A stretch of DNA of 64,000 bases from Jaltomata sinuosa (GCA_003996215.1 QJPP01001771.1:62001-126000), one strand, 5' to 3'. Shown: positions 1-12,240, counted from the first letter of the stretch. Notes: generated by a model from the sequence alone, not told the origin. Translations and numbers: made by a program.

Positions 1-235
1 CTTGATTTGTGATATCCTTGATTTCCCCATCCATGTTTCCACCCCAGTTGGAGAGTCCGTAATTGTGACTCATATTTATAGTGCTTGTTTTGTTGTATTT
101 GTGGGGTTACATACTTAGGTAGACTTAATAATTGTGGATATGGTAGATTTTGATATCATTTTGGGCATGACCAGGATATCCCCTTATCATGCTATATTGA
201 ATTTTAACACCAAGATTGTGGCTCTAGAGATTTTG
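1..235 (+). pseudogene. Retropepsin-like protease remnant of the 1-2912 element
   Basis: This is the C-terminal part of a Ty3/gypsy aspartic protease, which would process Gag-Pol in the virus-like particle. Recognisable pieces are FPIHVSTPVGESVIV (about 23-67), VDMVDFDIILGM (about 136-171) and SPYHAILNF (about 180-206). The same protease block occurs on the minus strand at 9730-10146. The catalytic DSG/DPG segment would lie upstream of base 1, so it cannot be judged. A stop at about 117 interrupts it. Confidence 0.7.
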
Positions 236-414
236 GGCTAAGAAGCTAGTGGGGAGAGGGTGTTTAGCCTTTTTGGCTCATCTGTGGGATGATTGTGTGG
301 AGTCCCCATCTATTGATTCAGTTCCGATTGTTTAAGAGTTTCAGGATGTGTTTCGGGTGGATTTGCCTAGTATACCGCCGAATAGGGATATTTATTTCTG
401 TATTGATTTGGAAC

Positions 415-1030
415 CGAGAACTAGCCCAATTTCCATTCCTCCTTGTCGTATGGCTCTGGCAGAGTTAAGGGAACTTAAGACTCAACTTTAGAAACTCCTA
501 GATAAGGGATTTATCCATATTAGTGCTTCACCTTGGGGTGCTCCAATCTTGTTCATGAAGAAAAAGATGGTAGTAGGCGGATGTGCATAGATTACATGCA
601 GTTGAATAAGGTGACCATCAAAAATAAGTATCCTTTACCTCATATAGATGATCTATTTGACCATTTATAGGATGCATCTATATTCTCAAAAATTGACTTG
701 AGGTCAGGGTATCATCAGTTGAAGATTACGCCCGAGGACATTCCTACGACTATTTTTTGGACTCGGTATGGGCATTATGAGTTCTTAGTGATGTCATTTG
801 GGTTGACTAATGCGTTGGCGACATTCATGAGTTTGATGAATGGGGTGTTTAAATCTTATTTGTATGTGTTCATCATCATTTTATCAATGATATTTTGATC
901 TACTCCAAGAGTAGGGAAGAGCATGCTAGACATCTCTGTATTGTGTTGGAATTGTTGAGGCGCCAGAAACTGTATTCAAACTTCTCCAAGTGTGAATTTT
1001 GGTTGACTTTGGTTATGTTCTTAAGGCATG
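415..1030 (+). pseudogene. Reverse transcriptase remnant
   Basis: RT domain of the chromovirus, which would copy element RNA into cDNA. It begins with a degraded RPISIPPYRMAPAELRELK-type entry (about 415-475), followed by the NKVTIKNKYPLPHIDDLFD block (about 606-660) and KIDLRSGYHQL (about 690-723). The longest open stretch (698-898) covers the middle of the palm up to the catalytic loop. The segment that should read YVDD or FIDD is damaged (FIIILSMIF at about 872-898). Stops at about 489 and 668 and several frameshifts make it non-functional. Confidence 0.82.
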
Positions 1031-1089
1031 TGGTGTCAGAAAAGGGGTTGATGGTGGATCCCTAGAAGATTGAGGCAGTCAAGAGTTGG

Positions 1090-1560
1090 GTCTGGCCTAG
1101 CTCTGTGACTGAAGTAAGTAGTTTTGTTGCGCTCGCAGGCTACTATCATAGGTTCGTCAAGGACTTTGCATCTTTTGCTACTCACTTGATAAGGCTGACT
1201 CAGAAAGAGGTACCATTTGTGTGGTCCTACAAGTGTGAGGAGAGCTTCCAAAAGCTCAACACACTTTTGACCACTGCTTCTATTTTGTCTTTGCAGGTTC
1301 AAGGTAAGGACTTTATTATTTATTGTGATGCTTCACATTAGGGTTTGGGTGCTGCGTTGATGCAGGATAGGAATGTGATAGCCTATGCCTCTTGGAAGTT
1401 GAAATTTCACGAGAGGAATTACCTAACCCATGACTTAGAGTTAGTAGCGGTGGTGTTTGCACGCAAGATTTGGAGACACTATCTCTATCGTGTAAAGTGT
1501 GAGGTGTTCACCAATCATCGCATCTTGCAGCAAGTTTTTACCTAGAAGGACCTGAATCTG
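1090..1560 (+). pseudogene. RNase H remnant
   Basis: Retroviral-type RNase H, which would degrade the RNA strand of the RNA/cDNA hybrid. The connection domain (VALAGYYHRFVKDFAS) runs at 1105-1180. The core starts with IIYCDASH at about 1313-1340; its Asp is the first catalytic carboxylate. A TAG at 1339 is followed at once by GLGAALMQDRNVIAYAS in the same frame, and HDLELVAVVFARKIWRHYLY follows. Two open pieces, 1105-1341 and 1345-1545, are in frame and separated only by that stop. Confidence 0.85.
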
Positions 1561-1682
1561 AGGCAGAGAAGGTGGATGAAGTTGTTAAGGGACTATGATG
1601 TGATCATTCAGTACCATCCGGGTAAGGCCAATGTAGTGGTAGATGCATTGAGCCAGAAGACAGTTAGCATGGGCAGTTTGGC

Positions 1683-2900
1683 TTGTTTGGGGCTGTCCAA
1701 ATGACCATGTGCAGGGAGATTCAGGATTTGGAATCTAGTTTCATACACTTGGGTATTTCAGAACAGGGCAGGGTGTTGGCCAATATTGAGGTCAAATCCA
1801 CATTCATAGAAGAGATAAAGGCTAAACAGTTTCAGGATTCGCAGTTGAACAGGCTTCAGAGCAAGGCAATATCTGTAGAGTCCGGGGATGCCATGTTGGA
1901 TTCTGGCAGCGTGTTAAATTTTAGAGGAAGGATTTATGTTCCTCAGGTTGACAAAATCATTCAGAATGTGTTAGTAGAGGCTCATGGCTAACGGTATTTG
2001 ATTCATCCGGGTGTAACCACGATGTAAAGGAATTTTAGGCAGCTTTACTGGTGGCCCAGGATGAAAAGGGACATAGCTGAGTTTGTGTCCAAATGTCAAA
2101 ATTGCCACCAGGTAAAAATGAGCACTAAAGACTTGCAAGACTACTAAAGTGGATGCCCATTCCATAGTAGAGGAAAGGATAGCCATGGACTTTGTGGTGG
2201 GTCTTCCCAAGACTTTGGGGAAGTATGACTCTATTTTTGTCATTGTGGACAGTCTGACTAAGTCAGATCAATTTATTCCAGTCAGAGTGGACTACAATTC
2301 ACCGCAATTGGCTAAGATTTATGTGAAAGATATCGTGAGATTGCACGGGATACCACTGCCTATTATTTCAGATAGGGGTACGTAATTTACCTCTAATTTC
2401 TGGGGTAAGTTACATGAAGAGTTGGGCACTCTACTCACTTTTAGTATAGTCTTCCATCCTCAGACTGATGGTCAGTTGGAGAGGATGATCCAGGTATTGG
2501 AGAAAATGCTGAGTGCATGTGTGATTGAATTTGGGGGTCAATTGGGACAAGTTTTTACCGTTATGTGAGTTCTTATACAACAATAGCTACTACTCTAGCA
2601 TCGACATCACACCATTTAAAGTGTTGTATAGAAGGGGTTGTAGGTCACCTATAGGGTGGTTTGAGGAAGGTGATGTAAAGCCTTTGGGCGTGGACTTGGT
2701 AAAGGAAGCACACAAAATGGTAAGAGGCATTCAGACCAAGTTGCTAGTGGCCTAAACCAGGCAGAAAGAATATGCATATCGCAAGGTAAGGGACATGGAT
2801 TTCCAGGTTGGTGAACAAGTTCTATTAAAAGTGTCACCAATGAAGGGAGTAATGCGTTTTAAGAAGGGCAAGGTCAGCCCTCGGGGGTTATCGAGGTAAT
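1683..2900 (+). pseudogene. Integrase remnant
   Basis: Ty3/gypsy integrase, which would insert cDNA into the genome. Open pieces at 1683-1991, 2149-2385 and 2525-2755 are fragments of one gene. A zinc-binding end is suggested by the HPG motif at about 2004 and C-x2-C (CQNCHQVK) at about 2095-2118. All three catalytic acids can be placed: Asp in AMDFVVGLP (about 2185), Asp in ISDRGT (about 2371), and Glu in DGQLERMIQ (about 2480). The C-terminal domain is cut at the 2913 junction. The gene is broken by stops at 1989, 2026 and 2384 and by frameshifts. Confidence 0.85.
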
Positions 2901-2912
2901 GATGAGTTCTTA

Positions 2913-5735
2913 TGTCATGCCCCAAGCTTGGATGGGGTGGACAAGAACCCTATGACCATATGTTATACCATTTACCTTTACTAAGTGGAAGAGTTACTAC
3001 TCGTAAGATGATATTAAAAGAATATACATAACAATATTGTTGAGGCTTCACAACTGCAATAGAGAACTAGAACTATAACTACACATCACAATTTTATACT
3101 GTCTCTAAAGCCTCTAATAGAATCTGTAACTATACAATGGCAGATGATCTAGCCAGGGCCTCGACATATTCAAATTATAACTATAAGTACAAATAAAGAG
3201 TACTCGATATCTATTTGATCCAGATAAGAAGAAAGCTTACCAACTACTTCGCTGAATAGGTAGTGGGTACTTAACATGGGAGTCTACTAACCTATTTACC
3301 TGATCTTGCATTTACAAAAATGCAGCGCCCCCAAATGTAGGGACGTCAGTACATATGAAACATGTACTGGTATATAAAGCAGATAGAATAACAAGTAAAC
3401 AAAAGAATGGATGCTCATGTGAATCATATATCAAGATGAAGGACCTATGAGCATACAAGTAACATATATACAATATAAAACGGTGACATGTGTGCTAGTC
3501 TTATTGGAATATCATACTTCTAGTATTAGAGACGAGCAACTAGGGACAAAGTTTATTAGAACACTAGTATGAATTATATAAATAACCTTATTAGCTTGCG
3601 TATGTGTCCCAAATATACTCGTTATTATAAGCCACTTAGAAATTTGCCTAGGTGATATCCTATGCCTATATCAAATACAAATGATCAAGTGATGGCCTAC
3701 CGAAGGTGATCCAGGTCACGTGTAAGGCATATATTACTCAAGTACTTATTGCTATGATTTTATACATATAACTATAATCGCGGTCTGATATGAGGTATGC
3801 CCTTTGAGGGCTCACTATAAGGGTCTTCCCGCAGGCCACATGTGCCATGCATTGGCTCGAGTCAGAAAAAACTAGTGCATGATGTTTCAATTGACTCCAA
3901 ATATAAATAATGCCACAAGGGCAGGTACGCCGCAATATTCAGGCTCACTATAAGGGTCTGGTCTTAATCTTGTGCATAGAATATCTCCACAAATATGTCA
4001 AGTAAGACCTATGAATACCCACCCATTGCAAAGACTAATTTATCAAGTGATGCCTTAAAGGCCTATGGCGAGTAGATTAGTATAAGGATCATTTAGCTAC
4101 CCATGTTGTAATCTCTATTCAACAATTAATTTCCTTAAACAATATATCAAACTATTCAAGTGCTAGCTCTTTATTTTATCTCATATTTATGTCGCTATGT
4201 GATCAAATATGCTAGTGCAACTATATATGGCCGATTATCCTAATTTATAACACATTACATATATACCATATGACTTCCAGTAGTTTTAAGTAAAATACAT
4301 TTACGATCATGCGAAACATTATGAGAACCCGACTCGGAGTAGTAATATGAATATGGTGACTTCAACAAAGAGATGTACGAAGTGCAAAAGAAGTAATTTC
4401 AAATGGAAAGAGCGTGTAGGTATTTCAGCCATGATATGCATGTAATATATATTTGATATATACAAAAATGAAGGCTCTATTCACATATATAGAGTAGACT
4501 ATGTTAACTTTTTAGAAGAAATAAATGACTAAAGGTCGTGCCTTAACGGCGAAAGAGGTTTTAGCTTACATACCGTTGGCACCTTCCTAGCTAATGGTAG
4601 TACCACGAGTTTCAAACAACTCAACACACACGTGGATGTAGCCTTTACAAACCCATCCATTAGCTTCCACCGTCCAATTGACAATTAATCAACTACAAAA
4701 ATAATATGTATGTCCATCAATAACTCATAGGTTTATCTAACAATTTATTTCAATATTCTTCACTTATGCCCAAAACTAATACTAATCAAATTCCTTAACA
4801 CCTATTTGGAGTGAATTCTTTTTCCAATTTACAAAGTTCAATATTAAATCTGCCTCATCTATAGAAACACCAAACAACTTCACTTTATCACAATATCATC
4901 TTTCCCCCTTCAAGAACCCTAATTAACAAGACCCATTTTAAAACTAGTAAGAAATTTAAATCAAATGGTAATTCTCACCTTATACTATACTCCAAACACA
5001 TATTCCATAATTATCTTGATCGAGTATGGGGTAGAGAAATTACCTATTTGAAATCAAACCCCAACTTGAGTTTTTGAAGAATCTTCCCAAATCTTGAATG
5101 AAAACTAACACTTATCTAACTATTTAGGACCATTGTATGACTCTCCTTCGTAAGGATTCTTGTAAACTTTAGAGCTCGATCCCTGTATTTTCTGCCACCG
5201 AAGAAGAACAAGAGACAAAGAGAGCACTTGGGTTGCTCACCTTTCTGGAGAAAACCCCAAGTAGAAGTGTTGAAGCTTAGTTAATTCACATCATATTCTC
5301 ATTCTATAGGGAAGTTAAAAGTAATGACCGACCCATTTGCCAAATATCAATAATTTAAATGGGGGTCACTTAATTCCTTTCTTAGCTACAAATGATATGG
5401 TGCACAAGTCCCTAACTAGCAGAAAAAATATATTACACAATCAATATAGACTTACACGCTACAGTAATGCAGTTAGGAAATTTGCATCTTTACTAAAAGA
5501 AACCTCATGAAGTAATTCTTTTACACATTTCCTCTATTATTTCCAAATTTTCAAAATTAAAATCATTATTTATAACTTTTCGAGAAATTCTTAAATACCA
5601 AAATACTTATGCCACTAGAAGGTAGACTCAAAGGTCATTAATTTGATATATAGCATACAATCTAACTCTTTGTAGACTAAAAGTTATACTCGTTTAAATT
5701 ATTAAATTTAATTCGGAACTTTCCAAGGTGCTACA
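2913..5735 (-). mobile_element. Probable solo LTR, reverse orientation
   Basis: The block reads TGTCATGCCCC at 2913 and ends GGTGCTACA at 5735. Read on the minus strand it starts TGTAGCACC and ends GGGGCATGACA, which matches the termini of the complete solo LTR at 37118-39524 (TGTAACACC to GGGGCATGACA). It interrupts the integrase on its left. No PBS or polypurine tract adjoins either end, which favours a solo LTR. The 5-bp flanks (tctta and aaaat) do not match, so the target duplication is lost or an end is misplaced. A GTCAGTACAT/ATGTACTG word pair at about 3346-3370 is like those in other LTRs here. No ORF is supported. Confidence 0.6.
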
Positions 5736-7100
5736 AAAATAGACTCCAAATACTATGAAATTCTTGGGATCTTACATCTTACTTTTTCGAAACCCTTATG
5801 TACCTCTCTTCTTCCCTTTTCTTCTTCACTTTTCATTTCAATAAAAAACTTTCTTTCTTCTATACTGGAACTCTCTGCAACTTTCCTTTCTTGCATGAGT
5901 ATCACTGTGCCACCTCTTTGTTTTTCCTCCTTTGTGTCCCTATTGTGTTTCCTTACCATGTGTTCCAGCTTTCTCTCACTAACTTAGATGATTCCTCCGC
6001 CATTCAAGGCAGTTTTGAGACTCTGTTGCTTCCTCTATGTACAGATTTGAATCCGAATACTAGTGGGGCATTGGAGTGATCATTGTATAGTTGTTTTTAA
6101 TCCAATTGCTACCAAAAATATCTTTTGTTTTGGAAAAAAATTGAATTTATTAATAACATTCAAAGGCAAGTAAATTATAATTGATCAAGCTCCTTTTTTT
6201 GGATAAATCGATAAATATGAATGACTATTAGAACATACATTCAATAAAGTAAAGAAGAATAAGAACAAGAAGTGAATTCAGTGCCTTTGTTTACGGGAAC
6301 TCAACCATGGTGTTTTTGGTGTTACAAGAGATAATTTCAAATGCCTTCCCCTTTTGTTAGAAGGCTTATTTATGGACCAAAAAGCTACATCGATGCTATA
6401 GTATAAAAAGACTACACAATAGTCTAAAAATACTTTTTAATAGTATTTGAGTACTATCACCTTGTTGATATACGATACTAGGCTCGAGGTTGATTGTTGT
6501 TGGGATGAGAGTTGTTGTAGGCGCGCTCCAACTGGAACATGAGTTGTTATCCAAGGAAAGATTATATAGGACTATTATCATTGGTCATCTAAACAAATAT
6601 TAGTTCTAGTTATACAGACGCAACACTGGTCCAAGACGTACAATGATAGTGATTCTAGGATGTTCTTGGTCCTAACAAGAGTCATCATCGTATATCTGAT
6701 TCTGATCTGACCAGTTTTCCATGTGTTGGGTTCTGATTCATCCACTTGCTTAGCCCAAACTTTACACTATACAAAAATCCATCCACCTTATAAAAATTCA
6801 ATGAAATGTATTTGGGAAGTGGAAAAGTTTCTAATGTGTCACCGGGGAAGGAATTGACCAACAATGGACATGCGCAAAAACCATTTTCGATAAAACACTT
6901 CTCATTTGTTGCCTTGTTAAAAATCTTATCGAGAATAAACCAATCGGGATTAAAAAACCTCAGTCAAGGAAAGGAGTGCAACGTGTATCCTCAACTTTAT
7001 TTGACTTCTGGGTACAATAAAGTTCGACCCTTTTGATATTAATAGAACAGTCCTAGTGACAGATGCAGGCATTGCTCTTGTGCTCATAAGTTAGTAAAAG
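5736..7100. other. Unassigned interval
   Basis: No retrotransposon protein motif, LTR terminus, tRNA or convincing gene was recognised. An AT-rich stretch with small ORFs (a hydrophobic 93-codon frame at 5798-6079 and a 76-codon frame at 6806-7036) shows no recognisable domain. It may be a fragment of an unrelated repeat or degraded single-copy DNA between the LTR block on the left and the LTR fragment on the right. Confidence 0.4.
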
Positions 7101-8690
7101 AAAAATGATTTAAGTGAATTATGATAAAGAAATTAAGAGAATTAAAAGAGTGGGCATTCTTGTTAGGATAAGTACTAGCTTGAGTAGTTAGGACTTCATC
7201 CTAAGTAGGAGAAATTTCACGATGAGTTGTAAGAATATTCTTGTAACTCCTCCCATATTGAGTCATGTTGTAAGTCATCCTATGCATGTGTCAGATCTTT
7301 GCAATTATGTAACTTGACCCAAAGATCAGTTAGAAACTAGTTCGAGATTATATGGGCAAACTACGAGGGGAAAAAGGAGAAAAACCATATATGGCCTCAC
7401 TAAATCTACCACGAAGTGGCCATGCTATGAGGCCCGCAGAGTTCCACGGCAAAGAGGAGCCACCAACACAAGAAAATAAAGCCTCTAGAAAATTGGCCTA
7501 CTGGGGAGCGCCCACGCTACAAGGCTCATGGAGCGCTAGGCCAAAATACGTGAATTTTTGCACTTTACCCTTTTAAGGGTATTTTCATCCTACCACTTTT
7601 AGATACTCATTACACACGACTTAAAACCCTACTTACTGAGGAGAACACTTAGAATTCATCCTTATTATTCCTCTCCTCCCTCCCCAACTCAAAAGAAACT
7701 GCTCTAAGAAACTACGCTTAGAAATTAAAACAAGGGTTTTCCTCGAGCTTCTCTTCTAAGTTCTCCCTCCTCTCAAGGTATGTAAGGCTACCGCTTTTCT
7801 CGTCATTCCTCATGAATGTAATATTATGTATTTGAATTACTTCCATGAACAAACTATAGTTAGAGAAAAATCCTAATGATTATGATACATCTTTAATTCT
7901 TCAACAGAACCTCATGAAATCTTTACTCATGTCTCCTATCTCATGATAACCTTATTCCTTTGATTTATATGGATTCTTCAACATGTACTCATGAATTCAC
8001 GAATGTTCATGAAAGTTATGTAATCCTTATGCTAAGGTACCAAGTCTTAATGGTTTCTCAAAGAATAACGAACTTATGAATATTATGACCCTTATGAATC
8101 TTATGAAGTGTACAATCTAATGAAACTATGAATCTCATGAATCATATGAAATTGTGATTTCCTTGAATCTTATGAAATCTCATACTGTGAACTTCTATGA
8201 TAACGTAACTTCTATGGTTTTCAATACAAACTCTCTTACTTATATTTTCAACATGATTATATGAACTCATTAATCATAAATTACATTAAAACGACATGAA
8301 CATCCCAAAATCTTAATCTCTATAAAGGTATGAGAATCTATAACTTATGGACCATGACAAGATGAACTATGATACTACTCACCATGAATACTTTATGATT
8401 GTCAATGAACAACATGAATTATGATTATAATCCTAAAAATGGTTGATCTTCTAACTAGATCTGAGCCCCCCCATTTCAATTGGGGCCAGGGTGCTCAGTC
8501 TAATCTACAAGTTATATCTGAGTCACCAATTACTATTGAGGCCAGGGTGCTCAGTCGAACCTACTAGCTATATTTAAGACCCCCATTAATATTGGGGACA
8601 GGGTGCTCAAATAAAGCCCCCCCATGTATATTTGGGAGACGACGCTCAGTCAAGCACCCTATTTAATTTTGGGGCAAGGTCAAAATAAGT
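7101..8690 (+). mobile_element. Truncated LTR fragment, plus orientation
   Basis: Non-coding DNA with the internal anatomy of the other LTRs: a GC-rich segment with AGCGC words (about 7505-7545), an AT-rich stretch, and a splice-donor-like CAAG/GTATGTAAGG at 7774-7787 (compare AAG/GTATGTGGG at 38087-38098). A hairpin repeat array at 8459-8690 follows. The right end abuts RNase H sequence of the minus-strand element at about 8690, so the LTR end and any PBS are absent. The left limit is uncertain. The 74-codon frame at 7352-7576 lies in the GC-rich part and is not thought to be a gene. Confidence 0.5.
8459..8690. repeat. About 56-bp tandem repeat, each unit a potential hairpin
   Basis: Three clear units start near 8461, 8518 and 8574, and a degraded fourth starts near 8616. 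The first unit opens with CTGAGC and closes with GCTCAG, a perfect 6-bp inverted repeat, with inner CCCC and GGGG tracts that can also pair. Later units keep the GGCCAGGGTGCTCAGTC core. The array lies at the right edge of an LTR fragment and ends at the junction with another element. Confidence 0.75.
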
Positions 8691-9060
8691 GCTGAAGTCA
8701 ACAAGGCCTTGAGCTTTTGAAATATCTCCTCACATTCTTCGATCCACTTAAAAACAACATTTTTCTGAGTTAACTTGGTCAAAGGAGATGCAACAGAAGA
8801 GAAGCGCTGCATGAACCGTCAATAATAACTAGCCAACCCCAAAAAAAACTTCTAATCTCAGTAGGTGAAGTAGGCCTAGTCTAATCTCAAACTGCCTCAA
8901 TCTTGGCCGGATCGACCATAATATCATTCTTGGACACAAAATGCCCTAACAATGCCACAAAACTAAGATAAAACTTACACTTCGAGAACTTAGCATACAA
9001 CTTCTCATTCCTCAATCTCTGGAGTACAATCCTTAAATATTTCACATGATCCACCTCATT
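8691..9060 (-). pseudogene. RT C-terminal / connection / RNase H start remnant
   Basis: On the minus strand, downstream of the RT palm, a thumb/connection segment reads EVDHVKYLRIVLQRLRNEKL, then KFSKCKFYLS and LGHFVSKNDIMVDPAKIEAV (about 9056-8890). A damaged WIEECEEIFQKLKALL-type segment follows near 8700-8750. The frame is broken by indels. The sequence ends abruptly at about 8690, before the catalytic RNase H residues. Confidence 0.75.
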
Positions 9061-9726
9061 CTTGGATTACACCAAGATGTCATAAATAAATACAATCACA
9101 AAGGAATCCAAATATAGTTGAAACACCCCATTCATCAACTCAATAAATGATGTTGGGGCGTTAATCAATCCAAAGGAGATCACCAAAAACTCATAGTGAC
9201 CATACCGGGACCTAAAAGCTATCTTAGGGATATCCAAAGCACTAATTCTCAATTGATGGTACCCATACCTTAAGTCAATCTTCGGAAACACCAAAGTAAC
9301 CTGAAGCTGATCAAATAAATTATTAATGCACGAAAGAGTATACTTATTCTTGATGGTTACCTTGTTCAACTACCGATAATCAATACATATTAGCATTGAC
9401 CCATCCTTTTTCTTCACAAATAACACCGGAGCATCTCAAAGAAAAACACTAAGTCTAATGAAATATTTACTCATCAAATCCTGAAGCTGATCCTTCAACT
9501 CCTTTAACTGCATTGGAGCCATCCTATAAAGGGGGATGGAAATAGGCCTGGTGCCCAGCTCTAAGTCAATAGCAAAATCGATATCCCTATCCAGAGGAAC
9601 ACTTGGAAGATTCACAGGGAACACATCCTGAATCTCTCTTACCACCTTCACTGTCTCCAAAGAAGGTGAGCCAGCACTAGTATCGCGCACATATGCCAAA
9701 TAAGAATGACACACTTTCTCAACCAT
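9061..9726 (-). pseudogene. Reverse transcriptase remnant with altered active site
   Basis: Two open pieces (9726-9436 and 9369-9067) cover the protease-RT linker (IQDVFPVNLPSVPLDRDID), RT entry (PISIPLYRMAPMQLKELK) and palm (NKVTIKNKYTLS, KIDLRYGYHQLRIS, RYGHYEFLVISFGLINAP). The catalytic loop reads FIYDILV near 9075-9095, where family members have two adjacent Asp residues. The first Asp has become Tyr, which should abolish polymerase activity. A stop and small frameshift lie between the two pieces, around 9370-9435. Confidence 0.85.
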
Positions 9727-9729
9727 TCG

Positions 9730-10146
9730 CTAAGCCTGAAGAAAAGAAATAATACCCTTAGGATACGAACCCTGAGTATCCTTCCACGTTAACCTCGGCA
9801 CACGTGACATTACCAAAGTAAAAGTCCTGGCTTGATAGTCCACAAAAGCATGGTGTGGGGAGATCGAATCCATACCTAAAATAACATCAAAATCAACCAT
9901 GTCAAGAATAATCAAGTCTACCCAGGTATCATACCCCCAAAGAGTCACAATACAAGATTGATGCACTTGATCTATCGCTAAGGAATCACCTATGGGGGTA
10001 GAGACATGAATAGGTATAGCAAGGGACTCACATACCATATACATACCCAAACAAAAATATGCAGACACATATGAATAACTAGAACCAGGGTTAAAAAATA
10101 TTGAAGCAGGCCGATAGAAAACTGAGATGATACTTATAATGAACAC
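9730..10146 (-). pseudogene. Aspartic protease with Asp-to-Asn active site
   Basis: A 138-codon open frame holds the full retropepsin-like domain: FFNPGSSYSYVS (residues about 17-28), IPIHVSTPIGDS (about 43-54), VDLIILDMVDFDVILGMD (about 76-93) and SPHHAFVDYQ (about 95-104). In this lineage the active site is usually DPGS or DPGA; here the Asp is Asn. The frame follows gag and precedes the RT linker, as expected. The annotated Met is probably not the original start, since the protease is normally part of a Gag-Pro frame. Confidence 0.85.
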
Positions 10147-11672
10147 ATTAGATGTCTCCGCCTAGGGTCTATCTGGGAATGCATAACAATGACCATGTCC
10201 ACCTCCAGATTGAGAAACTCCTCAACCACCTTCACGATCCACTGGATTCCCATCCCTAGCATCCTGAAAACAACCCCTACCTCTCTGTGCACCATCTCTA
10301 GACTATAGAGTTGGTGTTTGATAAATCTGCATCTGAGAACCATGCTAGGGATGGCCTTTTCCATGCCTGGGGTAATCCCCCACAATATGACCTAAATCAC
10401 CACAATCATAACATTGTCTTCCTGAAAAGGAATGTTGTGTTTGCCCCAAAGGACTAGAATATCCACTTGGACTAGAAAAATCAGAATGATCACCTCTGGA
10501 TAGCTACCTGAACAATGACCAACCGATATGCCAAAACCCAAATAACCACTGTCAAAACCTTGAAATACCGCCTGAACAGGACTACTATGCTGAGACTAAG
10601 GGCCTCTTCCAAAGAAATTCCAACCTCAATATGTAGAACCACTAAAACCACCCTGCCTGCGAAACTTCTTGCTACTACTCTTTTGGGCTCCATGATGAAT
10701 ACCCTCAATCCTCCTATTGTGATCAACGATCTATATAAAAGTACCCCAGTAGTCACCAATTATGCTATAGCCAACTGAAGAGAGGTAGACAATCCCTTCA
10801 CAAACTTCCCAACCCATTCCCCCTCTATTAAAATAATTATCAAAGCATATCTAGACATGGCATAGAAGTGAGTCTCATACTCGGTGATGGTCATAGAACC
10901 TTGCTCCAAGGCATCAAACTCATATCTCAGCCTTTTATTAAGTTGTGAGGTACATACTTCTATAGAAGATCTCAGAAAACTGTGTCGAAGTCAAGAAAGG
11001 TGAACCTGCTGGCCTACAACCAAGATAAGACCTCCACCACTATTTTGCTGCCCCAACCAACTAAAAGGTAGTGTAATCCATGCCATGAGACTCAATCAAA
11101 TTGAGGTTATGAAACCTCTCCTGACAGCTAACTAAAAACTCATAAGCATCTTCCTCGGGTGCCCACTAAACTTGAAAGGACCCAATCTCACAAGCCCATC
11201 AAACATATTTTGCTCATCAACTGTCATCGCTGGTCTAGGAATGAACAGTGGAGCAATAAATCTGACCGGTAAAAAATCAATATCAAGAGCCATAGTAGTA
11301 GCAGGTTGTGCCCCCAGAGTTTGATAACCCTCTGTAGTTTGAAATCCATCAGGAGTGACAGGTAGAGCTCTTGTCTGAGACATATCCTCCAAATAACTCA
11401 AGAGCTGAATCATGGAATCCTGCAGGACGAGAGTAGCAATAAAACTCTGAGGAACCTGTGCTAGCCTCAAACTCTCAAGTTGTTGGGCTGCATCATCAAA
11501 CTCAACCTCTGGCTCAAAATGCTGCTATGGCATACCCCTAGCTTGAGCTGCCCCATGATCCCTACCTCTACATGTGCCACGGTCGCGACCCCTGCCTCGA
11601 CCCCTAGCTGGAGCCCCAACAGTGGGTGCTGGTTCATCACTATCGGTAGCACCAGATTGCGTCCTCACAATA
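10147..11672 (-). pseudogene. Gag remnant with zinc knuckle
   Basis: Gag would form the virus-like particle and bind element RNA. On the minus strand it opens near 11672 with VRTQSGATDSDEPAP and an Arg/Gly-rich segment; the expected ATG is degraded. The capsid-like segment follows (LAQVPQSFIATL and FDGLVRLGPFKFSGHP, about 11470-11135). Near the C-terminus (about 10416-10373) is a zinc knuckle, CYDCGDLGHIVGDY: C-x2-C-x4-H is intact but the last Cys is Tyr. Open pieces are separated by stops and frameshifts. Confidence 0.8.
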
Positions 11673-11858
11673 GCTTAAAGAGTGAAACACAAGTTTAGAA
11701 ATCAAGGAGTGAATAAATCGCACGATACTGAGTGAAAAATTAGAATATTTCTAAGAATGTCGCATAGCCTCCAAAAGATATATACAAACGTCAACATACA
11801 AATCCTCGAGACTCTACTAGGTACTTGCTCTTGTACTCATGAGACTGGTGAACCTAGT

Positions 11859-11870
11859 GCTCTGATACCA
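11859..11870 (-). promoter_or_regulatory. Primer binding site (initiator Met tRNA type)
   Basis: The minus strand reads TGGTATCAGAGC, the standard plant PBS complementary to the 3' end of initiator tRNA-Met, three bases downstream of the LTR end at 11874. It fixes the orientation and the inner end of the 5' LTR. Confidence 0.92.
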
Positions 11871-12240
11871 ACTTGTCACAACCCAAAACTCAACGGTTGT
11901 GATAGCTACTAGCCCAATCCAACCATGGTAGGTAAGCCTAGCTCAAAAAATAGAAGCAACTTAAAATAAAGCAAATTGTGGAATAAGATGATGAATATCC
12001 AATAATATCTCAACTCAGGAATAATCAAAAGGGAAACCAAATAGTAGACCCCAAAACATTCCAAGACTCAGCTGTCATGGTATATCTCAGTCAAAACAAT
12101 AATCCAAATGGTAATTCAATGCAATGATATGGGATGATATGGGATGATATGCAATGACCGATGTATACTAGTATACACTCATTCCTCAGTCTTTGCTGGA
12201 GGTGGGACCCATGGAGGACTTGCGAGGTCCATATACCCCG

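Larger units (their letters stand above)
1..2912 (+). mobile_element. Decayed Ty3/gypsy chromovirus (Tekay/Del-like) pol
   Basis: Successive remnants of protease, reverse transcriptase, RNase H and integrase lie in canonical Ty3/gypsy order on the plus strand. The start lies outside the window. The right end stops inside the integrase C-terminal region (KKGKVSPRG at about 2862-2888) where the LTR-like block at 2913 begins, so the chromodomain, 3' UTR and 3' LTR are missing here. Stops and small frameshifts occur throughout. The RT wording (KIDLRSGYHQL, RYGHYEFLVMSFGLTNA) is the style of plant Tekay/Del chromoviruses; clade assignment is from recognition, not from a tree. Confidence 0.85.

Noticed and set aside
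5798..6079. 93-codon hydrophobic frame that might be a small membrane or secreted protein
   Set aside because: It is in a T-rich stretch with no recognisable domain, promoter or neighbour support. Composition alone explains the hydrophobicity.
6806..7036. 76-codon frame with protein-like composition
   Set aside because: No motif recognised and no flanking gene structure. Kept only as part of the unassigned interval.
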